Positions 47,800 to 56,464 of a stretch of DNA of 64,000 bases are shown here, in pieces; the first letter of the stretch is position 1, and each line of letters opens with the position of its first letter. The translations under genes and the position numbers were made by a program. The stretch covers positions 4,181,501-4,245,500 of the forward strand of contig NZ_LZEU01000001.1 in assembly GCF_014490745.1 (NCBI RefSeq), written 5' to 3'. The notes beneath the pieces were generated by a model, which saw only the letters and a program-made list of their open reading frames with translations, ran no database searches and was not told the DNA's origin. This DNA comes from Pseudomonas alcaligenes. Lineage in GTDB: Bacteria; Pseudomonadota; Gammaproteobacteria; Pseudomonadales; Pseudomonadaceae.

Positions 47800-48837
47800 A
47801 TGAAACCCATCGCCGATCCGCGCTACTCGGAAGCCTCCGCGCCACCGCAGATCTCGCGCTTTCTCCTGCAGCACGTGGCCGCCCTCGGCCGCGACCCGGC
47901 CCTGCTCTGCCGCGGCCTGGGCTTCGAGCCGGACGACCTGAAGAAACCCGACTATCGCCTGTCCTACCGGCAGAGCTACCTGCTGGTGCGCCGCGCCCTG
48001 CAGAGCCTGGGCGACAGCGGCCTGGGCCTGGCCGTCGGCAGCCGGCAGACCGCCGTGTCCTGGGGCCTGGTGGGCATGGCCATGCTGGCCAGCCCGACCC
48101 TGGGCGAGGCGCTGGCCCTGGCCATCCGCTACCAGCGCGACACCGGCGCCCTGCTCGACTACGAAATGGAGCTGCGCGGCGGCCGCTGCCTGGTGTTCGC
48201 CAGCACGCGCTTCTTCGATCCGGAGGTGGCGGTGTTCTACCTCGAGGAGGCCTTCGCCAGCTCCCTGGCCATCGTCCGTCACCTGTCCGGCCAGGATCTG
48301 ACCCTCGACCGCATCGAGCTGGAATACCCGCGCCCGCCGCACTGGCAGCGCTACGCGGAAATCTTCCGCTGCCCGGTGAAGTTCGGCGCCGGGCACAACC
48401 TGATCGCCTTCGACGCACACTGGCTGGAGCTGCCGCTGCCGACCCGCGACGACTATGTCGCCGCCGAAATCGCCGCCCTGCTCGACAGCGCGCGCGGGGA
48501 ACAGCAGGGCAGCTCCGACCTGATCGAGACCATCCAGCGCGAAGTGCGCAAGAACCTCTGCCGCCCGCCGCAGCTGGCCGAGCTGGCGCAGCAGCTCAAC
48601 CTCGGCGAACGCACCCTGCGCCGGCGCATCGACGAGGCCGGGCTGTCCTACCACGGCATAGTCGACTCGCAGCGCCGAGCCAAGGCCCTGGCCCTGCTCA
48701 GCCACCGCGACAGCCGGTTGATCGACGTGGCCAGCGAGACCGGCTTCAGCGACGTGCGCAACTTCCGCCGCGCCTTCAAGCGCTGGACAGGGCTGACCCC
48801 GCGCACGGCCAAGCAGCGGATTGCTCAGAGCGATTGA
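47800..48837 (+). CDS. AraC family transcriptional regulator (arabinose-binding-domain type)
   Basis: A 345-residue regulator. The N-terminal ligand domain (about 15-220) is of the AraC/OruR-like type with LSYRQSYLLVRRALQSLGDSGLGLAVG. The C-terminal double helix-turn-helix (about 250-340) has LAELAQQLNLGERTLRRRIDEAG and IDVASETGFSDVRNFRRAFKRWTG. Such regulators often sit beside flavin monooxygenase/SDR gene pairs and activate them. A spaced direct repeat before the monooxygenase gene (52189-52219) is a candidate target. It has its own upstream region of 181 bp. Confidence 0.9.
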   Translation: MKPIADPRYSEASAPPQISRFLLQHVAALGRDPALLCRGLGFEPDDLKKPDYRLSYRQSYLLVRRALQSLGDSGLGLAVGSRQTAVSWGLVGMAMLASPTLGEALALAIRYQRDTGALLDYEMELRGGRCLVFASTRFFDPEVAVFYLEEAFASSLAIVRHLSGQDLTLDRIELEYPRPPHWQRYAEIFRCPVKFGAGHNLIAFDAHWLELPLPTRDDYVAAEIAALLDSARGEQQGSSDLIETIQREVRKNLCRPPQLAELAQQLNLGERTLRRRIDEAGLSYHGIVDSQRRAKALALLSHRDSRLIDVASETGFSDVRNFRRAFKRWTGLTPRTAKQRIAQSD

Positions 48838-48850
48838 GAGTACTCAGTAC

Positions 48851-49028
48851 AAACTCCCTCTCCCCTTGGGAGAGAGAGTTGCAGGCAGCTCGGAGTAGCC
48901 GGCAAGACCCTCACCCCGCCCCTCTCCCAGAGGGAGAGGGAGCCAGTCCGGAGTGCCAGGAAACATCGTACTAGCAGCCAGCAACGAGTCAGCCCCCTCT
49001 CCCTCCGGGAGAGGGCTGGGGTGAGGGG
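48851..49028. repeat. Cluster of CCCTCTCCC-type palindromes
   Basis: Three hairpin-forming units of the common CTCACCCC-CCCTCTCCC type: around 48854-48879, 48908-48943 and 48991-49028. The last is inverted relative to the second. They fill the space between the convergent AraC and DSD1-like genes; a partial unit is at 39039-39077. Function unknown; they may act as bidirectional transcript ends. Confidence 0.7.
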
Positions 49029-49032
49029 AGGC

Positions 49033-50307
49033 TTACTCCTGATACACCGGCCAGCGCTCGACAATCTTGCCGCCGCGCACGGCCAGCAGATCACCGAACT
49101 GCAGCAGCACCGACTCGCTCTGGGTCGGCCGCAGGAACACCTGGTCGTCCACCTCCAGACTCACTGTCGGCGAGCCGTTGACCAGTTCCTGGTTCGAGCT
49201 GCGCCCGTACAGCCCGCTCAGTTGCAGGCCGGCCGGCGAGGCCAGGTCGGCCTGCCAGTTGCCGCCGTAGATGAAGAAGGTCTCGCGCTGGTTGACGTCC
49301 CACCAGGCAAACAGCCGCGACTTGTCGTCCAGCGCCGGGATGCGCAGCGCGCCCGTGCGCTTGAGCACCGGCGTGGCGATATACACGGCCGGCTCGTGCT
49401 CGGCCAGCGACGGCAGGTCGTAGTGGCTGGGCTTGAGCAGGCCGGTGCCGATCGCCACCTCGCTGCTCAGCTTCTCCTGCTCGTGAGCCCGGTAGCTGGG
49501 GCTGCCGGCGGTATTGAGGGTCAGGCCCTCATGCCACAGGGCCGGGAAGCGCTGACGGGTGAAGTCGACATAGCCCTGGTACAACGCCATGACCTTGGCC
49601 AGCAGCTCGTCCGGCGTGCCGAGCACGGAAGGCAGGTTCATCCCGACGAAGGGGTCGTAGCCCATGAAACCGGCGAACTCCAGCTGCTGCGGGTTATCCG
49701 CGATCAGCTGCAGCAGCTGCCCCAGGGTCTGGGTATCGCTCACCCCGCCACGGTGCAGGCCCACGTCCAGCTCGATATTGATGCGTAGCCGGGTGCCCAG
49801 CCCGCGAGCCAGTTCCAGGTACTGCTGCAGGCGCGCGGGGGTGTCGATCAGCCACTGCAGTTGCCTGGCCGGATCGAAGGGGCCGCGGTGCTGCTGGTAG
49901 AACAGCTGGGCCGAGCGCACCGGCAGCGGCTTGCCGAGCAGGATGTCAGCCTCGGGAAACTGCTGCGCATCGTGATTGAGGAAGGGCTGGTGGAAGGACA
50001 TCAGCCGCCGCGTGCCGAGACGCTCGCCGATATAGCGCAGCAGGCCGGGCGCCGGCAGCGACTTCTCCACCAGGCGCAGCTGCTTGCCGCTGCGGGCGAG
50101 GAACTGGCGCACCACCTCGATGTTGTGGTCGAGGCGATCAAGGTCGATCAGCAGGCTCGGACGCATCGGCCCGTTGGCCTTGAGCTCCTGGTTCAGTGCC
50201 TGGAAATAGCCATCGTGCGGCTGCCCATGGTCGCCCGGGCGCAGCCAGGTGGCGGCCAGCAGTCCACCAGCACCCAGACCGGCCAGTACAAGCGTGCGTC
50301 GCTTCAT
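49033..50307 (-). CDS. DSD1-like PLP-dependent protein with export signal
   Basis: A 424-residue alanine-racemase-fold protein of the D-threonine aldolase / D-serine dehydratase (DSD1) family. The presumed PLP lysine is Lys82 in RLVEKSLPAP; a barrel pattern follows (RINIELDVGLHRGG, FAGFMGYDP, LNTAGSPSY). It begins with MKRRTLVLAGLGAGGLLAA, a Tat-like or membrane-anchor signal, so it should face the periplasm. The His-x-Cys/Asp metal motif usual at the C-terminus of DSD1/DTA is not visible (LLAVRGGKIVERW there). It is last in the cytochrome c - ALO - DSD1 operon, 9 bp after ALO. Confidence 0.82.
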   Translation of the reverse strand: MKRRTLVLAGLGAGGLLAATWLRPGDHGQPHDGYFQALNQELKANGPMRPSLLIDLDRLDHNIEVVRQFLARSGKQLRLVEKSLPAPGLLRYIGERLGTRRLMSFHQPFLNHDAQQFPEADILLGKPLPVRSAQLFYQQHRGPFDPARQLQWLIDTPARLQQYLELARGLGTRLRINIELDVGLHRGGVSDTQTLGQLLQLIADNPQQLEFAGFMGYDPFVGMNLPSVLGTPDELLAKVMALYQGYVDFTRQRFPALWHEGLTLNTAGSPSYRAHEQEKLSSEVAIGTGLLKPSHYDLPSLAEHEPAVYIATPVLKRTGALRIPALDDKSRLFAWWDVNQRETFFIYGGNWQADLASPAGLQLSGLYGRSSNQELVNGSPTVSLEVDDQVFLRPTQSESVLLQFGDLLAVRGGKIVERWPVYQE

Positions 50308-50316
50308 CGTGGTTCC

Positions 50317-51711
50317 TCAACCGAGACCGAACAGCGCGGCCAGATGCTCATTGACCAGGCGCCCCTGCGGATCCAGCGCCTGGCGCAGCTCGCTGAATTC
50401 CTGCCAGCGCGGGTACAGCGCCGCCAGCTGAGGGGCGCCCAGGCTGTGCAGCTTGCCCCAGTGCGGGCGGCCCTGGTACTTCCAGAAGATCGGCTCGATG
50501 GCAGCGAAGAATTCGCGATGATCCATCGCATAGTGCTGGTGGATCGAGATCGCGCAGCTGTCGCGGCCCTCGAACATGCTCAGGGGAATGTCGTCGGCCT
50601 TGATATAGCGGTACTCGATGGGCATCCAGGTGCGCAGGTTGCCGTCGTCGATGCGCTTGATGATCTCGCGCAGGCAGGCCGGGCCGTACTCGGCCGGCAC
50701 CGAGTACTCCATCTCGTTGAAGCGCACGTTGCGCACATTGGCGAAGACTTCGTAGGAGGCGTCCACCCGGTCTTCGAAGCTGGCCAGGTGGCGCATGTTG
50801 TTGAGCAGGCTGCGGCGCAGATCGGGATGGTCGTGCAGGTGCTTGTCCAGGCCCTCGATGATGTCGATAAAGCCATTGCCGCCCTCCTCGTCCGGCGGCA
50901 CCGGCGGCGTATTGGCATCCTCGCTCTCGTTCAGCGCCACCGACAGCGCGTAGTCGGAATGGGTGATCACCAGCATCTCCCAGTGCTGGTTGTCGCGCTT
51001 GAGGTTCTCGACATCCTCCAGCAGCTCCTCGGTCTTGCCCAGCCACTGGCGCTCGCGCAGGCGGAAGGCGGCGCGGTTCTGCATGCGCACCTTGGTTACC
51101 ACACCCAGCGCGCCGAGCGAGACGCGGGCGGCGGCGAACAGCTCGGGATGGCTCTCGCGGCTGCAGTCGAGCACCTCGCCGGCAGCGCTGACCAGCTGCA
51201 GGCCGCACACCTGAGAAGAGTAGGAACCGAAGCCAATGCCGGTACCGTGGGTCGAGGTGGCGATCGCCCCGGCCAGGGTCTGGTAGTCGGTGTCGGCCAT
51301 GTTGATCAGCGCCTGGCCGACCTCGCGCAGCGGCGCGCCCATGCTCGACATCGGCGTGCCGCCACCGAACTCCGCCTGCAGGCTCTGCGCGTCATGGGCC
51401 AGCAGCCCGGAGAAGTTGCTCAGCGACAACAGGGTGCCGTCGGTGGGCACCAGCGCGCTGAAGGAATGCCCCGAGCCGACCGGGCGGATCTTGCCTGCAG
51501 CCTGGCGGATCACCTGCACCAGCTCGTCCAGGTTCTTGGGCGCCAGGCGCTGCTGCGGCAGGCAGCTCTGCAGGCCCGACCAGTTGCGCCAGGGAATCGG
51601 TCGCGGCGCTTCCGCCGCGGCGGCCCACAGCGAGCGCCCCGGCAAGGCCAGGCAGGCGCCCAGCAGGCTGGCACGTTGCAGCAGTTGTCGACGGGAGAGT
51701 GGCTGACCCAT
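50317..51711 (-). CDS. D-arabinono-1,4-lactone oxidase (ALO) family flavoprotein, Tat-exported
   Basis: A 464-residue VAO-fold flavoenzyme. The N-terminus has a twin-arginine signal (SRRQLLQRASLLGACLALPG), so it is exported folded with FAD. The FAD domain has RPVGSGHSF, where His82 corresponds to the residue that carries covalent FAD in ALO relatives, and GAIATSTHGTG. The C-terminal ALO domain has GRPHWGKLH. It probably oxidises a polyol, lactone or sugar derivative in the periplasm. A cytochrome c lipoprotein gene lies 1 bp upstream, so electrons likely pass to cytochrome and not to oxygen. Confidence 0.88.
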   Translation of the reverse strand: MGQPLSRRQLLQRASLLGACLALPGRSLWAAAAEAPRPIPWRNWSGLQSCLPQQRLAPKNLDELVQVIRQAAGKIRPVGSGHSFSALVPTDGTLLSLSNFSGLLAHDAQSLQAEFGGGTPMSSMGAPLREVGQALINMADTDYQTLAGAIATSTHGTGIGFGSYSSQVCGLQLVSAAGEVLDCSRESHPELFAAARVSLGALGVVTKVRMQNRAAFRLRERQWLGKTEELLEDVENLKRDNQHWEMLVITHSDYALSVALNESEDANTPPVPPDEEGGNGFIDIIEGLDKHLHDHPDLRRSLLNNMRHLASFEDRVDASYEVFANVRNVRFNEMEYSVPAEYGPACLREIIKRIDDGNLRTWMPIEYRYIKADDIPLSMFEGRDSCAISIHQHYAMDHREFFAAIEPIFWKYQGRPHWGKLHSLGAPQLAALYPRWQEFSELRQALDPQGRLVNEHLAALFGLG

Positions 51712-51712
51712 G

Positions 51713-52117
51713 TCAGTGGCCCTCCGCTGGCTGCGGCTGGGCCGCCATGAAGCCGATCAGCGCGCGGAAGTCCGCCTCCGAGCACTGCATGCACAGCCCC
51801 AGCGGCGGCATGGCCTGGAAGCCATTGATGCTGTGCTCGAGCAGCGTATCCATGCCCTTTTCCAGGCGTGGTGCCCAGGCCTCGGCATCACCGGTCAGCG
51901 GCGCACCGGCGCCGGGGTTGGCATGGCACTGCTTGCAGCTGGCGCCATACAGCTGCGCCAGCGCCGCATCCTCCGGCATGCGCTGCGCGGCGGCCGCCCG
52001 TGCCTGCGGCGAGTCCTCGCCGCCGCAGCCCGCCAGCAACACGCCCAGCCCCAGCAGCATGAACCAGCCACGCCAGACACCGGCCGCTCTGCGCCCCCCG
52101 TTTCGCCCTGCCCGCAT
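51713..52117 (-). CDS. Cytochrome c (c5-type) lipoprotein
   Basis: A 134-residue protein with a lipobox (GVLLAGC) and one haem c site CKQCH, with a likely axial Met in QAMPPLG followed by LCMQC, as in cytochrome c5-like proteins. It is presumably membrane-anchored in the periplasm as electron acceptor for the neighbouring ALO flavoprotein. The ATG at 52117 has GGAGG upstream. Confidence 0.88.
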   Translation of the reverse strand: MRAGRNGGRRAAGVWRGWFMLLGLGVLLAGCGGEDSPQARAAAAQRMPEDAALAQLYGASCKQCHANPGAGAPLTGDAEAWAPRLEKGMDTLLEHSINGFQAMPPLGLCMQCSEADFRALIGFMAAQPQPAEGH

Positions 52118-52188
52118 AGTCCCCTCCGCGCATTCGCTCATCTCGATAGCGCCACACTAAAGCAGCGGCGCCAAGCGTATGAGGTCTC

Positions 52189-52246
52189 AAACGGCCAGCC
52201 AGGAACAGCTAAACGGCCAAAACCCGGCACGTGTCGACTGGCCGTT
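52189..52246. promoter_or_regulatory. Spaced AAACGGCCA repeats, candidate AraC-type operator
   Basis: AAACGGCCA occurs at 52189-52197 and again at 52211-52219, start to start 22 bp (about two helix turns). An inverted partial copy TGGCCGTT is at 52239-52246. They lie in the divergent region between the cytochrome c and monooxygenase genes. Direct repeats at two-turn spacing are typical of AraC-family binding sites. Confidence 0.5.
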
Positions 52247-52338
52247 GCAGCCCTCTTTCGCGGCCATTACGCCCCTGCCTGGCCGGCGCCTGCTTGGCTA
52301 ACGTGAAACCATCGCCACCAACCAGCGCGGAGCGTCCC

Positions 52339-53739
52339 GTGAGCACAGCCAACACCATCCAGGATTGCGGCGATGCCGTGTGCATCATCGGCGCCGGCCC
52401 CGGCGGCCTGTGCATGGCCCGCGCGCTGAAGCGCCAGGGCCTGGCCTACGAGCAGTTCGAACGGCACAGCGATGTCGGCGGCGTGTGGGACATGAGCAAC
52501 CCCGGCACGCCGATGTACGAGTCCGCGCACTTCATCTCCTCGCGCGACCTCTCCGGCTTCCTCGACTTTCCGATGCCCAAGCACTTCCCCGACTACCCGA
52601 GCAACCGGCAGATCCTCGAATATGCCCGTTCCTTCGCCCGCACCTTCGAGCTGTACGACAAGATCCGTTTCAACACCGCCGTCGAGCATGTGGCCAAGCG
52701 CGAGGACGGCCGCTGGCAGGTGACCCTGCAGGGCGGCGAGCGGCGCGGCTACCGCGCCGTGGTGTGCGCCACCGGCTGCAACTGGGACCCGAACATGCCG
52801 GCGGTGAAGGGCCAGTTCAACGGCGAGATCCGTCACTCGGTGACCTTCAAGAAGGCCGCCGAATTCAACGGCAAGCGCGTGCTGATCATAGGTGCCGGCA
52901 ACTCCGGCGCGGACATCGCCTGCGATGCGGCGACCCACGCGGAGAAGGCCTTTATCAGCCTGCGCCGCGGCTACCACTTCATTCCCAAGCATCTGTTCGG
53001 CCTGCCCGCCGACGAGGTCAGCGAGAAAGGCCCGCACCTGCCGATCTGGCTAGTACGCCCGCTGTTCAGCCTGATCCTGCGCCTGATCAACGGCGACCTG
53101 ACCCGCTTCGGCCTGCCCAAGCCGGATCACAAGCTGTTCGAGAGCCACCCGCTGATGAACACCCAGCTGCTGCACTACCTGCAGCACGGCGACATCCAGG
53201 CCAAGCCCGACCTCGACCACTTCGACGGCGATTACGCAGTGTTCAAGGACGGCAGCCGCGAGCCGATCGACCTGGCCCTCTACGCCACCGGCTACCGGTG
53301 GAGCTGCAAGTACGCCGCCGACTACTTCGAGTGGAAGGGCGGGCGGCCGCAGCTGTACCTGTCGATCTTCAGCCGCCAGCACCACAACCTGTTCGGCATC
53401 GGCTACCTGGAAACCAACTCCAGCGCCTACAAGCTGTTCGACAACGAGGCCCACGCGGTGGCCAGCTACCTGCGCGACCAGCTGCAGCGCCCCGAGCAGG
53501 CGCGCCAGTTCGAGCAGCTGATCGCCGAGGACGATCCGGATCTGTCCGGCGGCATCGACTTCATCAAGTCGCAGCGCCACGAGGTGTACCTGGAAGTGCA
53601 CGCGCTCAAGACCCACCTGCGCAAGCTGCGCCGGCAGATGGGCTGGGGCGAGCTGGACGACGGCTACTACGCCGGCCTGCGCAGCACCAGCAGCGGCGCC
53701 TCGCCGGCAGCGCTGCAGCATCCGCAGCAAGCCGTCTGA
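52339..53739 (+). CDS. Flavin-containing monooxygenase (FMO/BVMO class)
   Basis: A 466-residue two-nucleotide-domain monooxygenase. FAD site GAGPGGLCMARAL, FMO fingerprint FNGEIRHSVTF, NADPH site IIGAGNSGADIA, and ATGYRW of the second domain. FMO-type enzymes oxygenate a soft nucleophile (N or S), or insert oxygen next to a ketone in the BVMO branch; the fingerprint favours the FMO side. GTG start at 52339 with GGAG upstream; the longer frame to 52231 crosses the predicted operator. It is followed by an SDR gene after 14 bp. Confidence 0.88.
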   Translation: MSTANTIQDCGDAVCIIGAGPGGLCMARALKRQGLAYEQFERHSDVGGVWDMSNPGTPMYESAHFISSRDLSGFLDFPMPKHFPDYPSNRQILEYARSFARTFELYDKIRFNTAVEHVAKREDGRWQVTLQGGERRGYRAVVCATGCNWDPNMPAVKGQFNGEIRHSVTFKKAAEFNGKRVLIIGAGNSGADIACDAATHAEKAFISLRRGYHFIPKHLFGLPADEVSEKGPHLPIWLVRPLFSLILRLINGDLTRFGLPKPDHKLFESHPLMNTQLLHYLQHGDIQAKPDLDHFDGDYAVFKDGSREPIDLALYATGYRWSCKYAADYFEWKGGRPQLYLSIFSRQHHNLFGIGYLETNSSAYKLFDNEAHAVASYLRDQLQRPEQARQFEQLIAEDDPDLSGGIDFIKSQRHEVYLEVHALKTHLRKLRRQMGWGELDDGYYAGLRSTSSGASPAALQHPQQAV

Positions 53740-53753
53740 GCCGGGAGCCGAGC

Positions 53754-54602
53754 ATGCACGAAGTCGTCCTGATCACCGGCGCGGCCGGCGGTATCGGCCA
53801 GGCCATCTGCCAACGCCTGCACGAGCGCGGCATGCACCTGGTGCTGCTGGATATCGACGCCGCGCGCCTGCAGCAACTGGCCGAGCGCCTTGGCGAGCGG
53901 GCCACGCCCTACGCCGTCGACCTTACCGACCACGCCACCCTGGCGCGGGTGCTGGAGCAGGTCGAGGAACAGTTCGGCCGCCTCGACATCCTGATCAACA
54001 ACGCCGGCATCGCCCACGTCGAAGCCTTCGACGAGCGCTCGGTGGAAAGCATCCTCGGCGAGCTGAACATCAACCTGATCGCGCCGCTGGTGCTCACCCG
54101 CCTGGCCATCCCGCTGCTACAGCGCTCGGCCGATGCGCGGGTGATCAGCACGGTGTCGCTGGGCGGCATCTTCCCGCTGCCGGAAACGCCGATCTACGCC
54201 GCCAGCAAGTTCGGCCTGCGCGGCGCCATGCTGTCGATCGGCCTGGATCTGGCGGCCAAGGGCATCCGGGTCGGCTCGATCCTGCCGACCGCCACCGAGA
54301 CGCCGATGCTGTACCAGGAAGCCATCGCCGGCGGCAACGCCCTGCAGTTCATCGATCCGCCACAGCAACCGGAAGACGTCGCCGCCCAGGTGCTGCTGAT
54401 GCTCGACAAACCCTGCCTGGAGCGTACGCCCAAGGCCAGCGAGGCGTGGCTCGCCAGCCTGGCCATGCTGCTGCCTAACTGGCTGCCGCAGAGCATCCGG
54501 CTGTTCAGAAAGCGCGGCGAAAAAGGTCGCCAGCGCTACCTGGAATCCCTCGCCGCGCGCGGCCTGGCGCAGCAGCTGAACGGCCGTTGGGAGTTGAAGT
54601 GA
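53754..54602 (+). CDS. Short-chain dehydrogenase/reductase
   Basis: A 282-residue classical SDR with cofactor loop TGAAGGIG, NNAG, the catalytic Ser in STVSLGG and Y-x3-K in YAASKFG. The C-terminal tail (LASLAMLLPNWLPQSIRLF) is hydrophobic, which suggests membrane association or a lipid-like substrate. It is paired with the monooxygenase in one operon, as in several alcohol/ketone oxidation clusters. Substrate unknown. Confidence 0.9.
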   Translation: MHEVVLITGAAGGIGQAICQRLHERGMHLVLLDIDAARLQQLAERLGERATPYAVDLTDHATLARVLEQVEEQFGRLDILINNAGIAHVEAFDERSVESILGELNINLIAPLVLTRLAIPLLQRSADARVISTVSLGGIFPLPETPIYAASKFGLRGAMLSIGLDLAAKGIRVGSILPTATETPMLYQEAIAGGNALQFIDPPQQPEDVAAQVLLMLDKPCLERTPKASEAWLASLAMLLPNWLPQSIRLFRKRGEKGRQRYLESLAARGLAQQLNGRWELK

Positions 54603-54638
54603 AGGACGCGGGACGACTGTGGCCGCCCCGACTTCTGC

Positions 54639-56279
54639 TCAGGTGCGGAACACGCCCAGCCCGCCCTTGAGCGCGCGGGCGGTGGAGCCCAGTTCGGCGG
54701 CGGAGCGGTTGATCGCGTCGACGTCCTGGCGGGTGTGCTCGAAGGCGTCGCGCATGCTGCCCAGGCGCCCGGACATGTCGGCCACGGCGTGCTGGATTTC
54801 CTCGCTGCTGGTCAGCGCCTGCTCCACCGTGTGGCTCACCTGGCCCATCTGCTGCACCAGGGTGTCGAGCGCTTCCAGCGCCTCGTCGGCGTCGCCGGCC
54901 AGGGCCTGCGAGCGCTCGGCGGTGCTGCTCATGCGCTGGGCGATCTGGCGGATCGCGCCGGTGACCTTGTCGATCACCTGATGCGCCTCGCCCAGCACGC
55001 TCTGGGTCTGCCCGGCCAGCTTGCGCACCTCGTCGGCGACCACGGCGAAACCGCGCCCGGCCTCGCCGGCACGTGCCGCTTCGATGGCGGCGTTGAGCGC
55101 CAGCAGGTTGGTCTGTTCGGAGATGCCGGCGATCATCTGCAGCACCTGGCCGATCTGTTCGGCCTCGCTGCTCAGGCGCTCCAGGTCGGTGGCCAGGCCG
55201 ACATTGGCCGAGGTGCTGCCGTGCACGTCGCCGATCAGCCGTTGCAGTTCGTGATGGGCACGGCTCAGCTCGCCGCTGGCGCGCTCCAGGTTGGCCCGCA
55301 CCGCGCCGGCCAGGCTGGAAGAATGCCCGGCCGCATGCTGGATCGACTGGCCGTGCTGGTCGACGTCGGCCAGTTGGCCGGCGGCCTGCTGGATTTGCCG
55401 GGTGATGTCGTCGGCACGATGGAGGAAGGTGTCGGCCAGCTGCTGGTTGCTGTCGGCCATGCCCAGGGCGCCGGCCAGGGTCTGCCGCAGATCCTGCAGC
55501 AGGCCGGACAGGCGCGCGCCCATCTGCCCCAGCTCGTCGCCGCTGACCAGGGCGATGGGCCGCGACAGGTCGCGGCTGTCGGCGATGTGATTGAGCTGCC
55601 CGGTCAGGCGCAGGATGGCATGCACCAGCATGCGCGCGGCCAGCCAGGACAGCAGCAGGCCGACGCCGAGGGTGGCGGCGCCGATCAGCAGCAGGCTGCG
55701 CAGGCTGTCATTGATGGCCTGGGTGAGGCTGTCGAGGGTGACGTCCACGCCCACCACGAAGGACTGGCCACTGGCGGTGTGCAGCGGCAGGAAGATCGAG
55801 CGGAAGCTGCCGTAGCTGTCGGTGTATTCGTCGTACTGCACCTGGCCACTGCGCGCCGCCTGGGTCACCGCCGGGCTGGCGTCGGTGTAGTGCTCCAGGT
55901 GCTTGGCATAGCTGTCGCCGGCGATGTCCTCGGCACTGGCGCCGTCGGAGAGGTAGAACACCTGGCCGCCGGCATCCACCATCATGGTGTAGGCGAACTT
56001 GAGGTCGACCTCGGCCGCGTATTCGCCGAGGTTGCGTACCTGGGCCAGGTACTCGCCGTCCTTTAGGCCGTCGGCACTGCGCGCGCGATCCAGGTAGTCG
56101 TCGCCGAGCAGGCGTGGCACCGCGTGGGCGGCGGCACGCAGGCGGTTGTCCATCTGCGCGCGGATATCCAGCGACTTGGCGTACTGGGCATAGCTGATGA
56201 AGGCGGCAATGCTGATCAGGTTGACCAGGGTGAAGGCCAGCAAAAGCTTGGTTTGCAGGCTGAGATTGCGCAGCGACAT
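54639..56279 (-). CDS. Methyl-accepting chemotaxis protein
   Basis: A 546-residue chemoreceptor: TM1 near residues 12-32, a periplasmic sensor domain of about 155 residues (PAS/Cache-like, with [18 protein letters not shown]), TM2 about 194-215, a HAMP region, and the cytoplasmic signalling domain with the tip sequence [19 protein letters not shown]. No C-terminal pentapeptide for CheR/CheB tethering is present. The ligand is unknown; proximity to the accessory cluster is only suggestive. The start at 56279 ([11 protein letters not shown]) matches membrane topology. Confidence 0.92.
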   Translation of the reverse strand: MSLRNLSLQTKLLLAFTLVNLISIAAFISYAQYAKSLDIRAQMDNRLRAAAHAVPRLLGDDYLDRARSADGLKDGEYLAQVRNLGEYAAEVDLKFAYTMMVDAGGQVFYLSDGASAEDIAGDSYAKHLEHYTDASPAVTQAARSGQVQYDEYTDSYGSFRSIFLPLHTASGQSFVVGVDVTLDSLTQAINDSLRSLLLIGAATLGVGLLLSWLAARMLVHAILRLTGQLNHIADSRDLSRPIALVSGDELGQMGARLSGLLQDLRQTLAGALGMADSNQQLADTFLHRADDITRQIQQAAGQLADVDQHGQSIQHAAGHSSSLAGAVRANLERASGELSRAHHELQRLIGDVHGSTSANVGLATDLERLSSEAEQIGQVLQMIAGISEQTNLLALNAAIEAARAGEAGRGFAVVADEVRKLAGQTQSVLGEAHQVIDKVTGAIRQIAQRMSSTAERSQALAGDADEALEALDTLVQQMGQVSHTVEQALTSSEEIQHAVADMSGRLGSMRDAFEHTRQDVDAINRSAAELGSTARALKGGLGVFRT

Positions 56280-56464
56280 GACGACAGTTCCATCTGGTGG
56301 CAAGTGGCCGCGGCGGGTGGCGGCCTCCCATATGACGGTTGGCGCCGGTAAAACTTTAGTGGCCAATTGCCTGTAGCCGCCGCAGAGCCATTCGTCGTAG
56401 CCGCCCAGTCTAGTCTGCCCTGCCGATTGCCGACGAACCTCCCGCCATACGGCGCAGGCCGCAA

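Noticed and set aside
48851..49028. Possible CRISPR-like array of CCCTCTCCC units
   Set aside because: Unit spacing is irregular, orientation changes, the units are self-complementary and there are no cas genes.
39087..54602. Prophage or integrative element carrying the accessory genes
   Set aside because: No integrase, transposase, attachment-site repeat, phage or conjugation gene was seen and base composition looks like the flanks.
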